Positions 1 through 5,819 of a DNA stretch of 7,636 nt are shown piece after piece. Below the pieces are notes generated by a model. It was not told the origin of the DNA. It made no database searches and saw only the letters and a list, made by a program, of their open reading frames with translations. The DNA is from Planctomycetota bacterium. Its GTDB lineage: Bacteria; Planctomycetota; GCA-002687715. The number at the start of each line of letters is the position of its first letter. Position 1 is the first letter of the stretch. The stretch is taken from the NCBI GenBank assembly GCA_013213915.1, contig JABSRK010000175.1, positions 1 through 7,636 on the forward strand, in the 5' to 3' direction. Made by a program: the position numbers and the translations under genes.

Positions 1-532
1 GCGTGATCAGTCCCGGGAACCCGTGGGTATGGAAAGCCGCGCGCACGAGCAAATCGCTCGCGGCCTTGGACGCCGAATACGGGCTGTTGGGCTGGATCGG
101 CGTGTCTTCAGTGAACGCGGGGTCCTCAGGCCCGAGCTGCCCGTAGACCTCGTCCGTCGATACGTGGACAAAGCGCCCAACGTCATGTGCCCGGGAAAAA
201 TCGATGAGCACCTGTGTGCCGAGGACGTTGGTCCGGAGGAACGCCGACGCATCCTCGATCGAGCGATCGACGTGGGACTCGGCCGCGAAGTGAACAACCT
301 CATCGACGGCCTCGTCGGCGACAGCCGCCTCCACCGCCTCGCGATCCGCGATGTCCGCACGCACGAATCGGTAACGGGGATCTCCCTCGAGCCCCTGCAG
401 GTTCTCAAGGTTTCCCGCATAGGTCAGGACATCGAGGTTCACGACGCGCACGTCGTCGGTCGTCGCGAGGACGTGACGAACGTAGTTGCTGCCAATAAAG
501 CCGGCACCACCTGTGACGAGTAGGGTCTTCAT
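1..532 (-). CDS. rmlB: dTDP-glucose 4,6-dehydratase, N-terminal part (gene runs off the left edge)
   Basis: RmlB converts dTDP-glucose to dTDP-4-keto-6-deoxyglucose with bound NAD+, the second step of cytoplasmic dTDP-L-rhamnose synthesis. The first 177 codons are present, about half of the usual 330-360 residues. They begin MKTLLVTGGAGFIGSN, giving the Rossmann motif GGAGFIGS at residues 8-15. The family signature STDEVYG is at 125-131, with the active-site Thr126, Asp127 and Glu128; the Asp-Glu pair separates 4,6-dehydratases from other extended SDRs. The catalytic YSASK (Tyr152, Lys156) and the conserved FAAESHVDRS stretch are intact. The ATG overlaps the rmlD stop (ATGA) and has no clear Shine-Dalgarno sequence, so translation is probably coupled to rmlD. 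The fold and enzyme call are read directly; the rhamnose role follows from the neighbour. Other dTDP-6-deoxysugars could also branch from this product. Confidence 0.95.
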   Translation of the reverse strand, partial: MKTLLVTGGAGFIGSNYVRHVLATTDDVRVVNLDVLTYAGNLENLQGLEGDPRYRFVRADIADREAVEAAVADEAVDEVVHFAAESHVDRSIEDASAFLRTNVLGTQVLIDFSRAHDVGRFVHVSTDEVYGQLGPEDPAFTEDTPIQPNSPYSASKAASDLLVRAAFHTHGFPGLIT

Positions 533-1383
533 GAGATATAGGCGGCGAGCGCCTCCTGCCAGGGCCGCATGTGATCGCCAATGGTGCGCTCGAGCACCTG
601 ATTTCTCAACGCTGAGTTCTTCGGTCGAGGCGCGGCCGTCGGGTAGTCTTCCGTCCTGATGGCCTCCACGGTCGTCGTCGAACCGGCGAGCCGCAGCGCC
701 TCACGGGCGAGGCCGCACCACGTGGTCGTTCCCTGGTTGGCGGCGTGGACAGTACCCAGGATGCCCGCGTCCATGATCTTCAACATGGCGGCTGCAGCAT
801 CCCGCGTGTAGGTAGGCGTCCCGCGCTGATCGTCGACGACCCCGAGCCGTTCTCGCTCCCCAGCAAGCCGCAGCATGGTCTGGACGAAGTTGCCTCCGTC
901 CTCACCGTAGAGCCAGGCGATCCGAACGATGGCGTGGGACTCGGGCAAGACCTGGCGGACACGGCGTTCCCCCTCCTCCTTGCTCTTCGCGTACACGCCG
1001 ACGGCGCCGGTCGGATCGTCCTCCACGTATGGCTCCTCCTTGTCGCCCCGGAACACGAAGTCGGTGCTGACGTGGAGCAGCCGTCCGCCCGTCGGGGCGA
1101 GGGCCCGGGCGAGGTTCTGGGGACCGTCAACGTTGACCGCATGCGCGCTCGCAGCATCGCTCTCGGCCCCGTCGACCGCCGTGTACGCCGCCGCGTTCAC
1201 GATCCAGTCGGGCCTCAACTCCTCCACCATCGCCTCCACGCTCTTGGCGTCGGTGATGTCCAGGGCGCGGATTCCGGGCTGCTCGAACAGCTCCGTAGCC
1301 ACCACGCGGTGGCCCGACGCCAGGAGTTCATGGAGGCGCCGCCCCAGCATGCCCCGGGCGCCACACAGCAGGATCTGAGCCAT
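529..1383 (-). CDS. rmlD: dTDP-4-dehydrorhamnose reductase
   Basis: RmlD reduces dTDP-4-dehydro-L-rhamnose to dTDP-L-rhamnose with NAD(P)H, the last step of the pathway. At 284 aa it has the normal family length. The N-terminal nucleotide-binding motif GARGMLG is at residues 8-14, NAAAYTAVDGAE at 63-74, the active-site STD at 106-108, and the catalytic YAKSK (Tyr131, Lys135) follows. Near the C-terminus, YPTAAPRPKNSAL (247-259) matches the RmlD substrate-binding segment, which distinguishes it from other SDRs. The start MAQILLCGARG places the glycine motif where expected, and a GGAG lies just upstream with unusually short spacing. It is the first gene of the visible rmlD-rmlB pair and is divergent from ppdK, so its promoter should lie in the 144-bp spacer between them. 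An rmlC gene is not in this window. Confidence 0.94.
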   Translation of the reverse strand: MAQILLCGARGMLGRRLHELLASGHRVVATELFEQPGIRALDITDAKSVEAMVEELRPDWIVNAAAYTAVDGAESDAASAHAVNVDGPQNLARALAPTGGRLLHVSTDFVFRGDKEEPYVEDDPTGAVGVYAKSKEEGERRVRQVLPESHAIVRIAWLYGEDGGNFVQTMLRLAGERERLGVVDDQRGTPTYTRDAAAAMLKIMDAGILGTVHAANQGTTTWCGLAREALRLAGSTTTVEAIRTEDYPTAAPRPKNSALRNQVLERTIGDHMRPWQEALAAYIS

Positions 1384-1527
1384 GTCTCCATGCTGACACG
1401 CTGGGGTCCGGTTTTAAGCCAAGTCCACAAGTTGGCCCTCGACCGGAAGTTTGAGACATTGGGGGGCGCTCCAGGGTGTGGAAAGGTCACTTATTGGCCG
1501 AACCATCCGGAGCCCAGGGAGGACCAG
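1384..1527. promoter_or_regulatory. Divergent spacer between rmlD and ppdK, presumed promoters for both
   Basis: These 144 bp lie between the rmlD start (minus) and the ppdK start (plus), so promoters for both transcripts are expected here. I see no convincing -35/-10 pair on either strand. There is a short inverted repeat, GCCAA at 1418-1422 and TTGGC at 1432-1436 with a 9-nt loop, too weak to call an operator. The stretch around 1411-1417 is the most AT-rich part. The role is inferred from gene orientation only. Confidence 0.4.
1517..1523 (+). promoter_or_regulatory. Ribosome binding site of ppdK
   Basis: The purine run GGGAGGA ends 4 nt before the ATG at 1528. It decides the ppdK start: the reading frame is open upstream to 745, but that part is antisense to rmlD, and the conserved PPDK N-terminus begins right after this ATG. 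Confidence 0.8.
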
Positions 1528-4200
1528 ATGAGTCGCAAGTGGGTGTATGGGTTCGAAGAAGGCCAATCTGGATGGAAGGACCTGCTGGGGGGAAAGGGCG
1601 CGAACCTCGCCGAGATGACCCATCTCGGCCTGCCCATTCCAGCGGGATTCACGATCACCACCGAGGCCTGCAACGCCTATCTGGGCCAGGAAAACGCCCT
1701 CCCCGATGGACTGTGGGACCAGGTCCTCGCCGCCATGAAGGCCATTGAAGGCGAGAAGCGGTTGGGGAGCACCGACAACCCCCTGCTCGTTTCGGTGCGT
1801 TCGGGTGCCAAGTTCTCCATGCCCGGGATGATGGACACGGTTCTCAATCTCGGTCTGAACAAGGAGACCGCTGTCGGGCTCGGCGACCTCACCGGTAACC
1901 CGCGCTTCGCAATGGACTCGCTGCGACGCCTCATCCAGCTATACGCCAAGATCGTCATGGGCGTACCGTCCGAGCTGTTCGAGGACGCGCTGATGGACGC
2001 ATGCGCGAGCGCCGACGTCGCCGAGGAGACCGAACTTACTGCCGAGCAGCTCGCACACGTCGCCGAGCGCTATCGCGAGATCGTCAAGGCAGAGACGGGC
2101 CAGGAGTTCCCGGAGGACCCGTACGAGCAGCTCCGACTCGCCATCACCGCCGTGTTCAAGAGCTGGAACGGGCGCCGCGCGCGTGACTACCGTCGTGTCA
2201 ACTCCATCTCAGACGATCTCGGCACGGCCGTGAATGTCCAGACCATGGTGTTCGGCAACATGGGAGAAGACAGCGGCACGGGGGTCGCCTTCACACGCAA
2301 CCCGGCAACGGGAGCATCCGGTCTGTTCGGCGAGTTCCTCCTGAACGCGCAGGGCGAAGACGTGGTCGCAGGCATCCGCACACCTGAGCCGATCAAGGCG
2401 CTCCAGGAGCAGATGCCGGTCATCTACGACGAGTTTGCGGGGATCGCAGAGAAGCTGGAAGCACGCTTCAGCGACATGCAGGACATGGAATTCACCATCG
2501 AGCGCGGCAAGCTCTACATGTTGCAGACGCGCGTCGGCAAACGCACCGGGGGCGCCGCCGTTCGCATCGCCGTCGACATGGTCGCTGAAGGCCGTATCAC
2601 GAAGGAGGAGGCGGTCAGCCGCGTCGACGCCGAGTCCCTCGACCAACTCCTCCACCCGATGATCGATCCACAAGCGGCGTTGGCCAAGCTGGCCAAGGGC
2701 CTCCCGGCGAGCCCAGGAGCAGCGTCCGGCGAGATCTGCCTCGATCCGGACGACGCCGAGGATGCGGCGCGCGCCGGGCGTCAGGTCCTGCTCGTCCGTA
2801 CCGAGACGGCCCCCGAGGACTTCCACGGCATGGTCGCAGCAGCGGGCATCCTCACATCCCGAGGCGGCATGACGTCCCACGCGGCTGTTGTCGCACGGGG
2901 AATGGGCAAGTCGTGTGTCTGCGGAGCCGCCGACATCCGCGTCGACTACGGTGCCGAGACCGTCTCAATCGGCGAACGCACCTTCAACAAGGGAGACTGG
3001 CTCACGATCGACGGCTCGTCCGGCGCGGTGTACGACGGCAAGGTTCCGACGCTCGAGCCCGAGCTCAAGGACGAGTTCCAGACCCTCATGGAATGGGCCG
3101 ACGCCGCTCGCACGACACAGGTCCGCGCCAACTGCGACGACCCTGAGGGAGCGCGCACGGCCCTGAAGTTCGGCGCCGAGGGCATCGGGCTCTGCCGCAC
3201 CGAGCACATGTTCTTCGAAGGCGATCGCATCAAGGCAATGCGACAGATGATCGTGGCGGAGACGCTCGAGGAGCGGGAGCGGGCGCTCGCCAAGCTCGAG
3301 CCGCTTCAGGAGAACGACTTCCTCGAGATCTTCAAGGCCATGGACGGCAACCCCGTCACGATCCGAACCCTCGATCCGCCACTACACGAGTTCCTCCCGC
3401 ACGAGGACGCGGAAATCGAGTCCCTGGCCACGGAGGTCGGGGTCGCGTTCTCGGCTCTGAGAGCGCGCATCACGGCGCTCCGCGAGGCCAACCCCATGCT
3501 CGGCTTCCGCGGCTGCCGACTGGGCCTGCTCTACCCCGAAATCACGCGCATGCAGGCGCGCGCCATCATCAAGGCCGCGCTGGCAGCGAAGGCCGAGGGC
3601 GCCACGGTCCTCCCGGAGATCATGATCCCGCTGGTATCCGACGTCGCCGAACTGCGCGAGCAGGTGAACGTCGTCCGCGAGGCCGCCGCTGCCATCATGG
3701 AGGAGCGCGGCGCGACCGTCGATTACACGGTCGGCACCATGATCGAACTCCCGCGCGCGGCGCTGCTCGCAGACGAGATCGCTGAGGTCGCGGAGTTCTT
3801 CTCCTTCGGCACGAACGACCTCACGCAAACGACCTTCGGCCTGAGCCGGGACGATAGCGGGACGTTCCTACCTCAGTACCTGCAGAACCGCTGGTTCAAG
3901 TCGGACCCGTTCCAGGTCCTCGACCAGAGGGGCGTAGGGAAGCTCGTGGAGATGGGCACGCGCCTCGGGCGCAGCACGCGCAAGGACCTGAAAATTGGCA
4001 TCTGCGGTGAGCATGGCGGCGAGCCCTCGTCCGTCAAGTTCTGCATCCAGACGGGGCTCAACTATGTCTCGTGCTCTCCTTACCGCATCCCCGTCGCGCG
4101 CCTCGCTGCGGCTCAGCAGGCCATAGCCGACAAGCAGGCGAGTCCGGCGGGAAATGAATCAGCCGGTCCGGCCGAAAATTCGGCCGCGGCCGGCGCGTAG
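1528..4200 (+). CDS. ppdK: Pyruvate, phosphate dikinase (PPDK)
   Basis: PPDK reversibly converts pyruvate, ATP and phosphate into PEP, AMP and PPi in the cytoplasm, serving gluconeogenesis or PPi-dependent glycolysis. The 890-aa product has all three domains. The N-terminal ATP-grasp domain (about 1-340) has GGKGANLAEM at 21-30, RSGAKFSMPGMMDT at 91-104 with Arg91, and Glu321 and Gln333 in the EFTIERGKLYMLQTR segment. The central swivelling phosphohistidine domain (about 390-505) carries RGGMTSHAA with catalytic His451 and regulatory Thr449. The C-terminal PEP/pyruvate TIM barrel (about 530-865) has Arg557 (CRTEH), Arg613 (TIRTLDPPLHEF), Glu740, GTNDLTQ with Asn763-Asp764, and GICGEHGGEPSS with catalytic Cys826. 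GGMTSH and the length distinguish it from PEP synthase. The last 20 residues are an Ala/Pro/Gly/Asn-rich tail beyond the conserved SPYRIPVARLAAAQ end. The neighbouring convergent gene encodes its probable regulator. Confidence 0.98.
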   Translation: MSRKWVYGFEEGQSGWKDLLGGKGANLAEMTHLGLPIPAGFTITTEACNAYLGQENALPDGLWDQVLAAMKAIEGEKRLGSTDNPLLVSVRSGAKFSMPGMMDTVLNLGLNKETAVGLGDLTGNPRFAMDSLRRLIQLYAKIVMGVPSELFEDALMDACASADVAEETELTAEQLAHVAERYREIVKAETGQEFPEDPYEQLRLAITAVFKSWNGRRARDYRRVNSISDDLGTAVNVQTMVFGNMGEDSGTGVAFTRNPATGASGLFGEFLLNAQGEDVVAGIRTPEPIKALQEQMPVIYDEFAGIAEKLEARFSDMQDMEFTIERGKLYMLQTRVGKRTGGAAVRIAVDMVAEGRITKEEAVSRVDAESLDQLLHPMIDPQAALAKLAKGLPASPGAASGEICLDPDDAEDAARAGRQVLLVRTETAPEDFHGMVAAAGILTSRGGMTSHAAVVARGMGKSCVCGAADIRVDYGAETVSIGERTFNKGDWLTIDGSSGAVYDGKVPTLEPELKDEFQTLMEWADAARTTQVRANCDDPEGARTALKFGAEGIGLCRTEHMFFEGDRIKAMRQMIVAETLEERERALAKLEPLQENDFLEIFKAMDGNPVTIRTLDPPLHEFLPHEDAEIESLATEVGVAFSALRARITALREANPMLGFRGCRLGLLYPEITRMQARAIIKAALAAKAEGATVLPEIMIPLVSDVAELREQVNVVREAAAAIMEERGATVDYTVGTMIELPRAALLADEIAEVAEFFSFGTNDLTQTTFGLSRDDSGTFLPQYLQNRWFKSDPFQVLDQRGVGKLVEMGTRLGRSTRKDLKIGICGEHGGEPSSVKFCIQTGLNYVSCSPYRIPVARLAAAQQAIADKQASPAGNESAGPAENSAAAGA
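4169..4186 (+). repeat. Perfect inverted repeat inside the 3' end of ppdK
   Basis: CGGCCGA (4169-4175) and TCGGCCG (4180-4186) form a perfect 7-bp stem around the loop AAAT. It sits in codons of the non-conserved PPDK tail, 12 nt before the stop codon's first base area, amid other GGCC/CCGG half-palindromes. No T-tract follows, so it is not a classic intrinsic terminator. It could still aid 3'-end formation between the convergent genes. Confidence 0.5.
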
Positions 4201-4242
4201 ACAAACCACCATCAAGCCACGCCGCCCCGCAGTAACAGCCCC

Positions 4243-5094
4243 CTACCCCTGCTTCTGGCGCTGGCGGCGCACCATCGCAATGACCTCGGTCGCGGTCTCC
4301 TCCACCGACTTGTTGGTCACGTTCACGATCGGCCAGCGGTTGCGGACGTAAAGGCGTTTCGCCTCGAGCAACTCCTGGTGGATGCGCTCATGGTCGTTGT
4401 AGCCCCGGCCGACCTGGTGCCCGAGTCGACGGAGCCGCGCGGTGCGGACCTTCACCAGCTGATCAGGATCCATGGTGAGGGCGACGATGCGATCGCGCGG
4501 CACCTTGGCGAGTTCGGACGGCGCCTCGATGCCGACGACGATCGGCACGTTGGCGACACGCCAGCCGCGGTAGGCGAGAAATATCGACAGCGGCGTCTTG
4601 CAGGTTCGTGAAACCCCGACGATGACGATATCCGCACTCCCAAGGTCCTCGGGACGCAAACCGTCGTCGTGCTTGACGGTGTAGTCCACCGCTTCGATAC
4701 GCTTGTAGTACTCCTCGTCGAGTTGTCGGAAGAGACCGGGCTGCGCGGTCGGGGCGACGTTGAACTTGCCGGAGAGGCGCTTCAACAACGGCCCCATGAG
4801 GTCGATCGTGTCGATCTGATAGTGCCGCCCCTCTTCGTGGAGCACCTCTCGCAGCTCGCTCACCACCAGGGTGTGAACGATGATGCCGCGTTCACGAGCC
4901 GCGCGGGCCACGATGTGCCGGACCTCGTCCTGGGAGCTGACGTGCGAGAACCGGACGATCCCGGCCACGTGCGGCTCGAACTGGGCCAGCGCTGCCTGAA
5001 CGACGCGTTCGGCGGTGAGTCCCGTGGCGTCGGACGCAACGAAGATCGTGTACTCGCGCGTCGACCCCTGGATGCGGATCGATTTCTCCTCCAT
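4243..5094 (-). CDS. PPDK regulatory protein: bifunctional Ser/Thr kinase / pyrophosphorylase (DUF299 / PDRP family)
   Basis: Members of this family inactivate PPDK (or PEP synthase) by ADP-dependent phosphorylation of a threonine next to the catalytic histidine, and reactivate it by phosphate-dependent dephosphorylation that releases PPi. The 283-aa length is normal. Visible motifs are the N-terminal VASDATGLTAE (19-29), the conserved VDYTVKHDDG (136-145), the P-loop GVSRTCKTPLS (160-170), and the C-terminal YNDHERIHQEL and RWPIVNVTNKSVEETA segments. The usual P-loop in this family, as I recall it, is GVSRTSKTP; here the second Ser is Cys165. The gene converges on ppdK with a 42-bp gap, and PPDK keeps the target TSH motif (Thr449, His451), so PPDK rather than PEP synthase is the likely substrate. 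The ATG gives the expected N-terminus; its Shine-Dalgarno is weak (GGGG upstream). Target assignment is inference from context. Confidence 0.93.
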   Translation of the reverse strand: MEEKSIRIQGSTREYTIFVASDATGLTAERVVQAALAQFEPHVAGIVRFSHVSSQDEVRHIVARAARERGIIVHTLVVSELREVLHEEGRHYQIDTIDLMGPLLKRLSGKFNVAPTAQPGLFRQLDEEYYKRIEAVDYTVKHDDGLRPEDLGSADIVIVGVSRTCKTPLSIFLAYRGWRVANVPIVVGIEAPSELAKVPRDRIVALTMDPDQLVKVRTARLRRLGHQVGRGYNDHERIHQELLEAKRLYVRNRWPIVNVTNKSVEETATEVIAMVRRQRQKQG

Positions 5095-5154
5095 GACGGC
5101 CCCATCGTACCGTCAAGAAAACGTGCGGCCAGTTGCGTTCGGACCCATCCGCGG

Positions 5155-5168
5155 ACGCTGCGCAGCGT
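5155..5168. repeat. Perfect 14-bp palindrome, operator-like
   Basis: ACGCTGCGCAGCGT reads the same on both strands, without a spacer, and lies 42 bp before the DUF1579 start and 61 bp before the PDRP gene start. Position and symmetry fit a dimeric repressor or activator site controlling one or both divergent genes. No regulator gene is in the window to pair with it, and CG-rich palindromes can occur by chance in such DNA. Confidence 0.4.
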
Positions 5169-5197
5169 ATGGGGTACCCTTCTTCGCCCCCCTCCCC

Positions 5198-5202
5198 GGA
5201 GA
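5198..5202 (+). promoter_or_regulatory. Ribosome binding site deciding the DUF1579 start
   Basis: GGAGA lies 7 nt before the ATG at 5210. It favours that start over in-frame ATGs further upstream (for example 5093, which overlaps the PDRP start codon). The 5210 start also yields a signal-peptide-like N-terminus, which the longer versions would bury. Confidence 0.65.
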
Positions 5203-5209
5203 CCCATCC

Positions 5210-5797
5210 ATGACCCTCTCGAACTGTCGCGCCCTGATCCTCCCGGCAATCGTCGGGACTGTCGCGTTCTTCACCGGGATTTCCGTTCCCGACACGGCCG
5301 CGGACAAACCAGCTCCTCAAGAGGCCCCCAAGAGCACGGTCTATCACCAGTACCTGAACGTCCTGGTCGGCGATTGGCTCACGACGACCCGGCTGTCGGG
5401 TCCGGGGGGGAAGCCGATCGAGACCACCGGCAAGGCCCGCATCCGCCCGGTCCTCGGCGGACGGTTCATCCTCGAAGAGCGGGAAGGGAAGGTGCTCGGC
5501 AACGACGCCAGTAGCGTCAGCCTCTACGGGTACAACATCAACTCCAAGCGCTTCGAAGCCGCCATGGCATACGCTGGATCGTCAGCCCTCACGACGCTGA
5601 CAGGAACGAGCACGGACGGGCGTACATTGAAGCTTACCGGAGTCTCCACCGGCAAGACGGGCGTGGCCGCGACGGACATGTCGCTCCTCCTCGAGAACCC
5701 CGGCAGCTTCACGATCACCATCGGACCGAAGGGCGGCGGAGGGCCCCTCGTGACCATCATCTACAAGCGCGCGACGCAGCCCCCGAAAAAGAAGTAG
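5210..5797 (+). CDS. Exported DUF1579-family protein of unknown function
   Basis: The 195-aa product begins with a hydrophobic segment (about residues 8-26, ALILPAIVGTVAFFTGISV) followed by small residues (DTAAD, 29-33) where a signal peptidase could cut. The n-region has only one basic residue (Arg7), so the signal is modest, and there is no lipobox. After a Pro/Ala/Lys-rich linker comes a DUF1579-like domain: LNVLVGDWLTTTRL (49-62), GKARIRPVLGGRFILEE (74-90), a GYNINSKRFEAA segment (107-118) and the DGRTLKLTG strand (136-144). These alternating strands suggest a lipocalin-like beta barrel. The chain ends in a lysine cluster (PPKKK). Family members have no established enzymatic role, and I can assign none. 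The gene is divergent from the PDRP gene and convergent with the rmlA-type gene, so it is probably transcribed alone. The family call rests on motif resemblance. Confidence 0.8.
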   Translation: MTLSNCRALILPAIVGTVAFFTGISVPDTAADKPAPQEAPKSTVYHQYLNVLVGDWLTTTRLSGPGGKPIETTGKARIRPVLGGRFILEEREGKVLGNDASSVSLYGYNINSKRFEAAMAYAGSSALTTLTGTSTDGRTLKLTGVSTGKTGVAATDMSLLLENPGSFTITIGPKGGGGPLVTIIYKRATQPPKKK

Positions 5798-5815
5798 CCG
5801 CGCGAGCAAGCGCGG
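5798..5815 (-). terminator. Possible intrinsic terminator of the rmlA operon
   Basis: CCGCGC (5798-5803) and GCGCGG (5810-5815) form a perfect 6-bp GC stem with a 6-nt loop in the 22-bp gap between convergent genes. Read on the minus strand, just after the rmlA-type stop, the hairpin is followed by CTACTTCTTTTTC, a T-rich stretch, as in a rho-independent terminator. The T-run starts several bases late, inside the DUF1579 3' end. On the plus strand no T-tract follows. Confidence 0.45.
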
Positions 5816-5819
5816 GCGC

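Larger units (their letters stand above)
5095..5209. promoter_or_regulatory. Divergent spacer between the PDRP gene and the DUF1579 gene
   Basis: This 115-bp region should hold the promoters for the PDRP gene (minus) and the DUF1579 gene (plus). It contains a perfect 14-bp palindrome (5155-5168), a GGGTACCC palindrome (5172-5179) and two copies of GACCCATCC (5142-5150 and 5201-5209). I see no strong -35/-10 pair. The regulatory role is inferred from the divergent arrangement. Confidence 0.45.

Noticed and set aside
23..523. Plus-strand 166-codon open frame
   Set aside because: Fully antisense to rmlB, whose motifs are intact; the translation shows no recognisable domain.
745..1527. A 261-codon open extension of the ppdK frame upstream of 1528, which would make a 1151-aa protein
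   Set aside because: It is antisense to the well-supported rmlD gene, has no PPDK homology, and the ppdK start at 1528 has a strong Shine-Dalgarno and the correct PPDK N-terminus. Long open antisense frames are usual in GC-rich coding DNA.
2209..2880. Minus-strand 223-codon open frame inside ppdK
   Set aside because: Antisense shadow of the ATP-grasp and phosphohistidine regions of ppdK.
5111..5116. TTGACG on the minus strand, a near-consensus -35 element upstream of the PDRP gene
   Set aside because: A -10 box at normal spacing would fall on or inside the PDRP start codon, so it cannot drive this gene as annotated.
5142..5209. Two copies of GACCCATCC (5142-5150 and 5201-5209) as a direct-repeat regulatory site
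   Set aside because: A 9-bp match, one copy overlapping the Shine-Dalgarno to start-codon interval, is easily due to chance; noted only within the spacer.
4669..5514. Plus-strand 281-codon open frame spanning the PDRP gene, the spacer and the DUF1579 start
   Set aside because: It overlaps two supported genes out of frame or antisense and shows no domain.
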